Shown: piece by piece, positions 1-9,196 of the stretch
Position numbering within the stretch: the stretch's first letter is position 1
Layout: every line of letters starts with the position of its first letter
Origin: Hypsibius dujardini
Taxonomy: Eukaryota > Tardigrada > Eutardigrada > Parachela > Hypsibiidae
Direction of reading: 5' to 3'
DNA length: 25,775 nt
NCBI GenBank assembly: GCA_001579985.1
Contig: LRSR01007041.1
Span: 1-25,775, forward strand
Position numbers and translations under genes: made by a program
Notes under the pieces: model-generated
Told to the model about the DNA's origin: nothing
Seen by the model: the letters and a program-made list of their open reading frames with translations, nothing else
The model's database searches: none

Positions 1-59
<59 letters not shown>

Positions 60-60
60 G
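1..60. repeat. (GACA)n microsatellite
   Basis: Nearly pure GACA tetranucleotide repeat running to the left edge, so its full length is unknown. It lies in the second Shal intron, about 215 nt beyond the exon 2 donor. On the Shal sense strand it reads TGTC. Confidence 0.95.
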
Positions 61-275
61 AACAGCGAGAGAGAGAGCAAGAGCAAAGGGGACAGAAAGA
101 ACGAATACGTTGTTGACAAGTCAATAGGAATGATAAGACAATATAATAGTATATTTTTTGGGCGGCCTCGCGTTTCCCTCTCGCCCGGGGTTAATGGAGG
201 CTTGCATGTAATTCGTGTGAGTGCGTCCCTCTGTCGCACACTTTTCTCCCTCGTTTCGCGTTTTTGTTTTGTTAC

Positions 276-1697
276 CTATTATGTCGGGTTGAATTCCGAA
301 AAACGTCAGTTCCTCATCAAAGAGGGCAATGCATTCATGCCGCGGGAAATGGAGTTTTCCTGTTCGATAATAGTTCAAGATGTGGCGGAACATCTCGGGA
401 TCCTGTGAGGAGGAGACAGAGAGAGAAATAGAGAGTGAGACTACGGAAAGAGCCGCCGTATAAACACACCCAGATGAAGCAGTTGAATACACACACAAAT
501 ACACATGGATGGTCGCGCGGAGGGAACCGCAGTAAAACGTAACCGTAAAACCGCGCGCAAGTTTGTATAATTAATCGATACAACACGCTTTTATTTTCAA
601 CTGCGAATAAACACAACCACTCTATTTTCCGGCACAATAAGAATGGGTCTTTTGTATGTTTGTTCGTGGTGGACGAGGCTGGGGATGAGGCAGGGGAAAA
701 AGGGAAAAGCAAAGGTTACGTGACCGCGTCTGGTCCTGTGCAATCATTTTGCTATCAGTGGCCTAAATATCAATAACTTCAAGCTAGTCAATGGAAAAGC
801 TTCCCAGACAGACACACAGTGCACAGGCATAGACACAACTTCAGGACCATCTAATTCATAGGCACATAGTTACAGACATTTAAGGTACAAAACCTAGCTG
901 TAGCACAGACGCACTCACATATACAGAAACAGACACAGACACACAGACACAGGCATACAGACACAGACACAGACACAGACACAGACACAGACACCGACAC
1001 CGACACAGACACAAACACGGACACAGACACAGACACAGACACAGACAAAGACACAGACACAGACACAGACACAGACACGGATATCGTGAATCCCAGACAT
1101 AGTCACAGCGCATGAAGAACCATGTACACAGGCTAGATCAGATACGCACAAACGCCGTCCCAGTCACAGACATGGATGACCTCCGGTTTCCCCAACAAAA
1201 CAGAATTGATACCAACTATCCCGGAAGCTGTATACACCAAAAAATAAGCGCAAAGAGACATGCGAACAAACGCTGACACCAGCATGTAAAGCATTCAGAC
1301 ACGCGATCTGGGATATCCCAGACAATGATGCAAACCGCAGGTAAACACACAATTCCGGCTGAGTCGTGCGATACTTTTTACCAGCAGTTTTCCCTCCATA
1401 AATGCGCAACAGCTGCTTGCCGACGAATGCTCTTACCCTGTCGAAATAATACTCCCCCGTTTCCTCGTCAAAGAAGAACTCCCGCTCCGAGGATCCCAGC
1501 AGCGTGTTGGGATGCTTCTCCAAGGTACTTCGCCGCGTGACAAACACCCGGCCCGATACATTGATGACCACTTTATGGCTGGACTTTGCGGGGTCGCGGT
1601 TCGGCAGCGGCGTGTCCGGCAACGCCTGCTCCGACAGCGGAGCCCAGCCGATGGCGGTGGCCCGCGTAAACGGCAGCCACGCTCCCACCGAGCCCAT
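276..1697 (-). CDS. Shal: Shal/Kv4 voltage-gated K+ channel, first two coding exons (partial)
   Basis: This is the N-terminal part of a Shal (Kv4) A-type potassium channel of excitable-cell plasma membranes. Coding exon 1 is 1437-1697 (87 codons) and ends at a GTAAGA donor in phase 0. Exon 2 is 276-402, begins after TCACAG and ends in phase 1 at a GTAACA donor. The rest of the gene, with the transmembrane domain, lies beyond the left edge. The start [10 protein letters not shown] resembles the conserved Kv4 N-terminus that binds KChIP proteins. Residues about 43-130 form the T1 tetramerisation domain (VINVSGR, TLLGS, EYYFDR, then [16 protein letters not shown]). His105 and Cys111 fit the first half of the Kv4 HX5CX20CC zinc motif; the CC pair would be at the start of the next exon. 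The 1034-nt intron splits T1 and carries a hexanucleotide repeat. The Shal class is chosen over Shaker/Shab/Shaw from the N-terminus and the zinc-site context. Confidence 0.93.
923..1079. repeat. (ACAGAC)n hexanucleotide-like microsatellite
   Basis: Degenerate repeat of ACAGAC with interruptions such as accgac and acaaac, inside Shal intron 1. The long Ser/Val-, Cys/Leu- and Cys/Val-rich reading frames on the minus strand here are artefacts of the repeat. On the Shal sense strand it reads GTCTGT. Confidence 0.95.
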
Positions 1698-2052
1698 TTT
1701 CCCTTGTATCAGTCACTCCGTCAGCAATAAAATAGAGTTCGCTCCGAAAAACACCCACAGAACAGTCGGAAATTGTTAAGCGATCTGTCGCTGTCTGATT
1801 AATTATGAAACCCGTCGAGATCGTGTGAACACACACACACACACACACTCGGAGAGATTAACGGGACGGGTGTGTGTATAGTTCGGTGCAGGACCCTCTT
1901 CACACATGTATATGTATGATAGCTTAATAATGTAGTTGAGTGTTGACGGATCCGGAATAGTCGCAAGTCGTCGGATAGTACACGAGGATGATGATGATGA
2001 TATGATGATGATGCTGCGCGGGGATGCCCTTTCAAGGGAACACGGAACCAAT
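1698..2052. other. Shal 5' flank (probable 5' UTR and proximal promoter)
   Basis: This stretch lies directly upstream of the Shal start codon on the minus strand. It contains a (CA)n run at about 1829-1848 and a (GAT)n-like run at about 1986-2013. No convincing coding exon is visible, and I could not place a TATA box or transcription start. The start codon context GGGAAAATGG has a purine at -3. Confidence 0.4.
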
Positions 2053-2090
2053 GTCTGTGTGTGTGTGTGTATGCGCGCGTGTATGCGCGC

Positions 2091-2125
<35 letters not shown>

Positions 2126-2130
2126 CGCGC

Positions 2131-2169
<39 letters not shown>
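2053..2169. repeat. Alternating purine-pyrimidine (GT)n/(GC)n tract
   Basis: About 117 bp of nearly unbroken alternation of purine and pyrimidine: GT runs interleaved with two or three ATGCGCGCGT blocks. This base pattern is the classic one for left-handed (Z) DNA. It lies about 360 bp upstream of the Shal start codon. The Cys/Val-rich reading frames here are artefacts. Confidence 0.9.
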
Positions 2170-2170
<1 letters not shown>

Positions 2171-2570
2171 TGGGAGAACCGAGCTGGCGGCTTAACCTTC
2201 TGCCTTTGGCCGTGTCCGCGGAAGTAAGCCCACCATATTGCCGGTCGTTGGGGGACGAGAATTATGTATCACCGATTTGTGGAATAAACAAAATGATTTC
2301 CAGTTTAGCTATAGTTCCGGAGGTAATTTTTGAACGCAAGTTGCCGTTACTGGAGAAGGCGGAAATGTTTCATCAGCTTGACGGATAAACTGGGCGGGTA
2401 ATGGGAAGAAGTTGGAGTTGCGGTAGTAGTAGTAGCAGAGTGTGTGTGGCGGATGGATACACACATGCGTGCATAGTAAGGGGATCGCGCGCACGTTGCG
2501 ATGATTTCCGGAGGAGGATTTGGTTCCGCGATCGGACGTGCATACCCACGACGACGGTGGGAATCTACAT

Positions 2571-2603
<33 letters not shown>

Positions 2604-3697
2604 GAGAGAGAGAGACACGGTTAGTAGACCGACCGACGGACCGACCGCGGGAAGAGATGATCAGCGGAAGCAGCCAGGCGCAGCCGCGACGTCTATGCCG
2701 TCCTGTAGATGAGATGATGAACCACAACCATGATGAACCACAACCAACTACACTACATGCACATGCACACGGCGAACTACAACTACGGTTCATCAACGGG
2801 TGTGTCTCTAAAGACACTGCTAGTCTAGGATGAGCGGGGGTGATAAACGAGAGAGAACTGCTTGTGTGTCTGTGTCTGTGGGACCGCGGGTGAAAATGGG
2901 GTGAGAGAGAAGAGCTTTCGCGTCGTTTTTCGTTTAGAGGAATGTCCGCGGTATGTGGCTTGTATGTACGTCTAGTAGGGTGTGGATCGCGGGATAGTGG
3001 ATGATTGTGTATGCGTTATGTACATGCGGGTACTTGCCTGCTTGCCTGCCTGCCGGCTTGATGATGATGTCTGGTGGTCGTATGCCATGCACGCACGACA
3101 GGAGCGTGAAGAGCAGTTGATACAGCGGGAACACGTCTCCGTGGAGAACTCGTTCTCTCTCTCTCTCTTCGAGGTGCGGAGTGAGGGACCCGTGAGAAAT
3201 TGAGCGACAAGCTGGATTGAGAGGGAAAGAGAGAGAGAGGGAGAGCCAGGGGAGAGGGGAGAGGGAGACTGTATACACTCTACATATGTGTATGTGCGAT
3301 CTCCGCGCTAAACGACAGATCGAACGCGCGAATGGAGTAACTCTATAAGCGGGCGTGCAAACCGAGTTAGGAAGCTCGCCCCCCCCCCCGACCACCGCCA
3401 ACCACCACACACACACAGCAATGGATTTATAGACTGCGAAGGCAATCTTACATTCACGCGGTTATTAATCGACGTGCTCTGCGCGGTTTGGCTCTCGCGC
3501 TCCCTCCTCTTTCCCTCCCCCCTCCCCCCGACAGTCAATCACAAGCCACGTTCAAGGGTGTTCGAGGCAATAAGCAATAGATTTTATCGGGGGGGGGGGT
3601 CTCGCGGCTCGACGCGAACCACGCCCAAAAACGATGGTCAGTTCCGTTTATATGAACGCATGTGTTGTATGAATACAGCTCCGCCGCGCGTTCTAAG
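2170..3697. other. Intergenic, microsatellite-rich, no convincing gene
   Basis: Far upstream DNA of Shal. It contains a (GA)n run at about 2571-2600, further GA-rich stretches near 2605-2615 and 3225-3245, short (GTA)n and (ACC)n runs, a 10-nt C tract near 3380 and a 10-nt G tract near 3590. The reading frames present are low-complexity (Arg/Glu or Ser/Leu rich) and show no family similarity that I recognise. Distal non-coding Shal exons could hide here but cannot be shown. Confidence 0.5.
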
Positions 3698-3769
3698 CTC
3701 GAAGACCTTGAAGATCGGTAAGCTCGGAGACCTTGAAGATCGGTAAGCTCGGAGACCTTGAAGATCGGT
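3698..3769. repeat. 25-bp tandem repeat, about 2.9 copies
   Basis: Unit CTCGGAGACCTTGAAGATCGG followed by TAAG, at 3698-3722, 3723-3747 and 3748-3769. The first copy has one A/G difference and the third diverges at its last bases. Copies one and two contain CGGTAAG, a good match to a splice donor on the plus strand. No coding frame around it is conserved. Confidence 0.9.
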
Positions 3770-5301
3770 GGTCAGGCTGTTTCATTCATCGCACCTTGAT
3801 TGGGAACTGTACGGGGAATACCGAGCGCAGTGTGTCTCCCCGCTGTTCGGGTATGTGTAAATTACCTAAATCGACGAAACATGCCGGTTTTTGGAGGTTC
3901 GACGCTTCACCAGTAGCGTTATTCGCCGTGCCATACTTGCTCGGCAAATGTTTTGAGATTCAGCCACGCCACAAACATTGCTCGAATCGGGCGACGATAA
4001 CAAAAGATCGACACTGGCATACCTTTATGCCATCGATAAATGTTTACGATCTCGAGGACCTTTTCAGATGAGCCTGCTGTGAGGGTTCCAGTCCACTCTT
4101 GAATTGAAGTACCCGATTAATTAACGGGTCCTCCCCTCCCCCTAGCGTGGTGTCGGTCAACCTAGTGAAAATGCCGATAATCGTACGGTACCTACTAGCA
4201 GGCTGACAGTTTCATTTAATATCTTGGTTCTCGGTTGCATCGACCAATCATTAGGAGGCTCGACGGTGTCCGCGGGTGAGGGGGAAGACCATTATTAACG
4301 ACATAGTGTGTGTACTCGGCAGGGTGGCTCTTCCTCTGGTGATGTGGAATGTCTGTTCTTGCCGCCTGGGGGTCCCGAGACGGGACCGTACAGGAAACGG
4401 ATCAATGGCTCGAGGTCAGGGTTTGTACAGATCTCATAACAGAGACAGGGTACCCGCCATGTAATCCGGTCTTGAACAACAACTGCAGCTGCGCGTGCGT
4501 ACCATAAACGGATCGGATCATCGCGGGAATTCGAGGAGAACTTGTGCGAGGGTTGACCCTATGTTAGAATCGCGTATACTGACTGTGACACCCAAACCTG
4601 ACGCAGCATTATTGTAGTACGTAATTTACCGGCATTGCGTGATGGAAGGATGCGAGCGGGAAGCTGTGTGTATGTGTGGTACTCGTATGCATGATCCCAA
4701 CGAGAGAATTCTGGACACACATACCGGTGGGGTGAAGCTGCTATTTACGGGCTCTTTTGCTCGACGGATAATGCCGTTGTGAAGCTTAAGTGCCCTGCAA
4801 TTTAGGGCAATGTTGTTGTCGTGTGTGCCAGAGAGCGTGTGTGGCTGTGGCTGTGGCTGTGGCTGTGGATTGTGTGATGTGCAAGCTAATGAGTCGAACA
4901 AAACAACTGTAGGAGAGTTCAGCGCGGAAGAGAGGGACCGTGGAGGAAGGGTTGCGCCACTGGCGGGTGTGTCCGTCCGGTTGCATCGTTTGCTGTTTTG
5001 TCGGTTTGTAAATTACGGTTCGTTAGGGTTGACTGAACTGTGCGTACGGGACGTCGATAAGTTTGTTGGTATGCACGAGTCCTACAAAATGGATGTGACT
5101 AGGGAGAGGGGTAATAAGCGATGCAGGCGCCGCAAACGCATTCATTTTTACAGTCAAGGCTATGGAAACTATGAGAACGGTCGCAGGCACTGCGGAATAC
5201 TTTCATCAGAGTCTACACATGCCACCTATTGCATTGGTACCTGTACCTGCCAAGGGGTGTTAGAGCTGACAAAATTGATAGACCGCAGAAACCGGCAGGA
5301 A

Positions 5302-5302
<1 letters not shown>
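3770..5302. other. Intergenic, no gene recognised
   Basis: I see no recognisable exon or RNA gene here. The longest plus-strand frame (4810-5511) is open only because it crosses a short (TGTGGC)n run near 4849-4871 and the (CAGA)n run at 5303. It has no domain signature. The stretch between Shal and MITOK is too divergent to assign from inspection. Confidence 0.45.

Positions 5303-5348
<46 letters not shown>
5303..5348. repeat. (CAGA)n microsatellite
   Basis: About eleven units of pure CAGA followed by a degenerate tail to about 5390. It is the only CAGA block in the window that is not inside a recognised intron. Confidence 0.95.
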
Positions 5349-5405
5349 GGCAAAAAGACAGGCTGACAGACAGAAAAACAGATTTACAAGCAGACACCGA
5401 GGACA

Positions 5406-5758
5406 ATGTCAGATCATGAATCGGATACGTCTAATGAACAAAAGCCTTGCAAAAGAAGGAAGCCGGACAAAGGAAAAGGATCACGTTTACTATATGACAA
5501 TAAAATGTTAGTTCGCGCAGGCTAGAGGCGCTTTCACCGATCCCAAACGAACAAAACAATTAAAATTAGAGTTACAGAAAAATATTTGAATGAGGAAAAA
5601 TAAGGTGTCAAAAGTGTGGAGTTTCAAGCCACACTTGCAAGGCTACTATAGCTCCGAATTACAGACGTCAAATGGATGAAAGAACAGCCGCGCAATCGCT
5701 TTTCCACCCATTCTACGGCGCATCAAAACCAAGATCCAGTCGAGTTGATCTCACCTAA
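5406..5758 (+). pseudogene. Possible decayed FLYWCH-like zinc-finger coding remnant
   Basis: Two short open stretches look protein-like. The first, 5406-5525 (39 codons from ATG), has an acidic/polar start followed by a basic run and GSRLLYDNKMLVRAG. The second, 5594-5758, reads IRCQKCGVSSHTCKATI then about 40 residues to a stop. The order L-x-Y then R-C-x(9)-CKA resembles the FLYWCH zinc-finger domain found in transposases and some host regulators. The two stretches are separated by stop codons, and I found no GT-AG pair that would join them, so I read it as a decayed fragment. The similarity is by eye and weak. It could be a chance open frame. Confidence 0.25.
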
Positions 5759-6697
5759 AACAATCAAACATAAAAAACAGATACACGTTAGATCAAAAAC
5801 GCAGTATTCAATGACGAGTAACCACCGTTCATCTGAGCGGCGAAGTGGAAGACTATTAGCAGAGAATTAGGACAGACTTATTAATTAGGAGAAGGGTCAT
5901 GGAGAAACGGCACTAGAGAGACGGGACAGATCTGGCGAAGGTCTGGCAGCGGGAGTATGGACGCAGCTTTTCGAGTTAGTCCATAATAGTCGCAGAAAAC
6001 GCAGCCGCGGATTCGAGGATTTCCAAAGAAATGATCTGGATGAGAAAACGTGGATATTTTTCGGGTTAAAGTACAGAGTGGGAGATGTAAGAACAACGGG
6101 GCAGAGAGGCTGGCGTTGCCGGTGGTTGGAAGGATAAAGGTGACTCGTGTCCAGTAAATGAAGATAATGTTACGCGGAAGCCTATTGGCACCTTATTGCC
6201 GGAAGAAGTCCGGCAGAAGGAAACTGACTGCCGAATCACTTGTTTAGTCACTGGGTTGTCTTTCACGACTGCAATTGGAATTATCTCAAGCCCGTCAAGC
6301 AGTCACATGATTTGCTTATAGGATATCGTCCAACTGCAGTCTACGGCACCGATCTTCGGCTTTGACGCTGGGTCTCCCGACTGATTAATTTTGCTTGAAA
6401 TTTCCCAATAAAAATTATTCAAGCCGAACGTCTTGGAAGAAAATCAACATGCCTGCAAAATCTTTAATTCCTAAACAGAAAATGTGATACTCGATCGATT
6501 ACCGTTCAAAAGAGCTAAATCGTGATATTACTCCGCCCGCCGTCCAAGCCCATGCAGGCGGGCTTTCAAAAAGTAAAAATTTTTGCAGGAATAAAAGCAT
6601 TTTCGAGACTCACTCCTTTACCATAAAACTGGAAATCGGCTCAGTCACAGAGCTACAAATAAAATATCCATACCACAAGCTGTCGGCAAAAAGACAA
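5759..6697. other. MITOK 3' flank, no gene recognised
   Basis: Downstream DNA of MITOK on the minus strand. Short coding-like stretches on the plus strand near 5900-6125 are broken by stops and match nothing I recognise. A possible minus-strand poly(A) signal ATTAAA lies at 6464-6469, about 230 nt after the MITOK stop. Confidence 0.35.
6535..6563. other. 7-bp GC stem inverted repeat (hairpin)
   Basis: GCCCGCC at 6535-6541 pairs perfectly with GGCGGGC at 6557-6563 across a 15-nt loop. It would lie in the MITOK 3' UTR about 135-165 nt after the stop if that UTR extends to the ATTAAA at 6464. A function is not evident. Confidence 0.4.
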
Positions 6698-7533
6698 TCA
6701 CTTCTGTCCGTAAAGATAGTAAATGAGTGGAACGGTCAAGGCGAACGCCGTGTACATAAACGCCGCCTGTAAAAAAAACCTTGTCACTGCATTAACGAGG
6801 GAAGTTTTCTCTTCGATGCTTACCGTTACAATGGAATTTATTTTCATCTTCCACTCCATATTCTGTTCGGTCCGTCCAAGTGCCCGTTCCAGGTCCTCCT
6901 TGACGTACACGATAGCATCGCCACTCGACGCATCGATCCCCTTCTTCGCGGCAATGAAGTCCTTAATGGCCTGCATCTCTTTTGTTAGATACAACTGGTG
7001 CTCCTTCACCGCACTCAAGACCTCCTTGGATGAGGAGTCAGCTTCATCGTACTGTTTGAAGCTGGCAGTAAGTCCGGATGAGCTTTGCTCACCGAGAAGG
7101 GTTTTCAGATCACCGACAAACGTCTCCAGCTGATGTTGCTGTGCCTTGGCCAGGCTGCCCAGCTCGACGGTCAGGTTCTCGACTGGTGCGGCGTTGGTGG
7201 CCACGGATCGGGTTACCAGTGACTGCAGCTCTTTCATCCGGAGATGGTTGTTTAAGGAAGTGCCAACGATTCCAATCATGGCCCCGATTACTGACCCAAT
7301 CACTGACCAGTATTTGGTGCGTTCCGCGCGGGCTCGCTCCTTTTCGTGACTCTCACGGACCGCCGCGGAGAGAAGAGAGAAGGCTCCACGTTCGGCGGTT
7401 TCCGAATCGTTTGCTGCTTGTTGAAATCTGTGAAACAGCAGAAACAAATGCGAGTGGGACAGTTTTACCAACAAACAAACATCCAGCAGCATGTTGTACC
7501 CAGTGGCGCTGTCTTACTGTCTGTCTGTCTGTT

Positions 7534-7583
<50 letters not shown>

Positions 7584-8625
7584 GCTACCTATCTGTCTTT
7601 CTGTCCGTCTGTCTATAGGCCTCTCTGTTCGTATGCCTGTCTGTCTGCCTGTATGCCTTTTTGTATGCCTCTCTGCTTGTCTGTCTGTCTGCCTGCTTGC
7701 ATATTCGTCTATCTGCGTGCCTGTCTATCGGTCGGCCAAGTTTCCATCGTTCTCCTCATATAAGCGGCAGAAGAGCGAGGGCAGGGAACTCACGTTCGTT
7801 CTTCCTTGACCAGTTTGTGCTCCTGTGTGACCAAAGCTAAGTAGCGATCCTCTCCGCGGGCCGTTCTTTCCAGTTCCGCTCGAATGTCTTGCAGCTTCTG
7901 CTGAACATCGGAAACTTTCCGGTTCCTTTCGCGTCGTACTTGCTGTGATTGGATGAAGCTCTTTTCGGCCTGAAGGAAAAGAACAAAGAACGGCGATTTA
8001 ACAATCACAGCTGAGAAAGTGCGGCTGTCATTTGAATTTGTCTCCAGATATATGTATTAGTAGTTTAATACAAATAATAGCCTGATCCTGATTCATCCAT
8101 ATATTAGTCCATGTAATGCCAACTGCCAACCGCATGCGCGAGTGTCAGTCGTGCATTACTATTTGAGAAACTGAGATTTAACAAAAGATCAACTGATTGA
8201 TTGATTAAAATCCAGACTCCTGCCAAAGCCAGAACAATCAATCAATTTCTGTTCGTTGATTGATTGATTAAAATCCAGACTCCTGCCAAAGCCAGAACAA
8301 TCAATCAATTTCTGTTCGTTGATTGATTGATGAGAAAACATACCTCCATGACGCTAGACTGAGCTTCCTTCACTTCCGTGAGCCCGAGAAAGTCTTCATA
8401 CTGCTGTATCCAGGACGTGATCTTCTGGTTATACCAGTTGGAGGCTGAAAGACTCGCCGGAGAAGTAGATGAACTGCCGAATAATTGCATATTTGAAGCG
8501 CTACTCGCGACAAATCTCCTCGCTGCAAACGGTGAAGCCGTTACAAATTCCGGAAGGGATGGATGCAGTTTTCGTGCGAGTTTCGGCCGCAAAAATGAAG
8601 GGAATATCCGACATGGCCCAGCCAT
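6698..8625 (-). CDS. CCDC51: MITOK/CCDC51, mitochondrial ATP-sensitive K+ channel pore subunit
   Basis: The family forms the pore of the mitochondrial K-ATP channel with the ABCB8 (MITOSUR) subunit in the inner membrane. Exons are 8344-8625, 7794-7969 and 6698-7427 (phases 0 and 2), joined at GTATGT/TTCAG and GTGAGT/CACAG, giving 395 aa (human 411). The first 45 residues are basic with no acidic residue until about Glu27, like a mitochondrial presequence. Residues about 95-190 are charged coiled coil ending in AAVRESHEKERARAERTKYW, the most family-typical motif. A hydrophobic segment at about 194-210 (SVIGSVIGAMIGIVG) and a second near 370-391 are the two membrane spans. The gene is head-to-head with the NUDT8-like gene. 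Both introns are enlarged by repeats. GCCATCTT (8621-8628) across the start codon resembles a YY1 site. Confidence 0.93.
7517..7730. repeat. Degenerate (CTGT)n block in MITOK intron 2
   Basis: About 214 bp of CTGT-type repeat with many single-base differences. It occupies most of the 366-nt intron (7428-7793), leaving about 63 nt on the donor side and 88 nt on the acceptor side. On the MITOK sense strand it reads ACAG. The Cys/Leu/Ser-rich plus-strand frames over it are artefacts. Confidence 0.95.
8192..8339. repeat. 63-bp tandem repeat in MITOK intron 1
   Basis: Two nearly identical 63-bp units at 8192-8254 and 8255-8317 and the first part of a third at 8318. Each unit begins GTTGATTGATTGATTAAAAT and ends with AATCAATCAATTTCTGTTC, so it can fold on itself. 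The array ends within a few bases of the exon 1 donor (8343) and fills about 40% of the 374-nt intron. Confidence 0.9.
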
Positions 8626-9196
8626 CTTACTCTAAGCACGGCGCAGGCGGGGCGGAATTGGGTATTGAGAGATCTGATTTTGATTACTGACGGCATGTCT
8701 TAACATCGACAATCAAGCAATCATTCGAACACCAACATTTTTGGATTTTAGAACGCCAATGGGAACCGAACAAGCCAGCAAAATTACGCCGAACAGATCG
8801 ATAAAGTGACGCGAACAATACTGACTAAAGACGCGAATAGGCGAATAGGCTATGGATGACTTAATTTGATTCAGTTTCAAAGTACGAGTACGAAATTTGT
8901 TTTAAGTTTGAATTATTATTTTTTTGAATTTCCGGCGGAAAATATCGGTACATGAATTTTCTCTTTCTGGTCATTGAATATTACTAGGAACATTCATCCA
9001 GATTTACCACTGCTAGTGCTGTGTAGAATTCGCTGGTTCGCTAGAGTATGATTGATTGACTGATTACGTTGCAGTCACCAAGCGTAGATAGCTTGATTGA
9101 CTGATTACGTTGCAGTCACCAAGCGTAGATTGCTTGATTGACTGATTACGTTGCAGTCACCAAGCGTAGATTGCTTGATTAGCGGTAGTCGGTAGC
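8626..9196. promoter_or_regulatory. Bidirectional promoter region, MITOK / NUDT8-like
   Basis: The start codons of the two divergent genes are 571 bp apart, so both promoters and 5' UTRs must lie here unless distal exons exist. On the MITOK side it contains TGCGCCGTGC next to a GC-rich stretch (about 8634-8653 on the minus strand), which loosely resembles an NRF-1 site. The central part is AT-rich and the NUDT8 side holds a 41-bp triplication. No TATA box stands out. Confidence 0.55.
9053..9175. repeat. 41-bp tandem repeat, three copies, upstream of NUDT8-like
   Basis: Three head-to-tail units (9053-9093, 9094-9134, 9135-9175) that start TGATTGACTGATTACG and include GCAGTCACCAAGCGTAGAT. They differ by one A/T change. 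The array ends about 20 bp before the NUDT8-like start codon, so it lies in the 5' UTR or core promoter. Confidence 0.92.

Noticed and set aside
851-1151. Three overlapping minus-strand frames rich in Ser/Val, Cys/Leu or Cys/Val
   Set aside because: They are three-frame translations of a hexanucleotide repeat inside a Shal intron.
3888-3905. GGTTCGACGC as a tRNA B box
   Set aside because: The box departs from the consensus, no A box is found at the right distance, and no cloverleaf can be drawn.
4810-5511. 233-codon plus-strand frame as a gene
   Set aside because: It is held open by a TGTGGC run and the CAGA repeat, has no domain, and its non-repeat parts look random.
7491-7809. Cys/Leu/Ser-rich plus-strand frames that resemble a cysteine-rich peptide
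   Set aside because: They are translation products of the CTGT repeat in MITOK intron 2 and run antisense to a clear exon.
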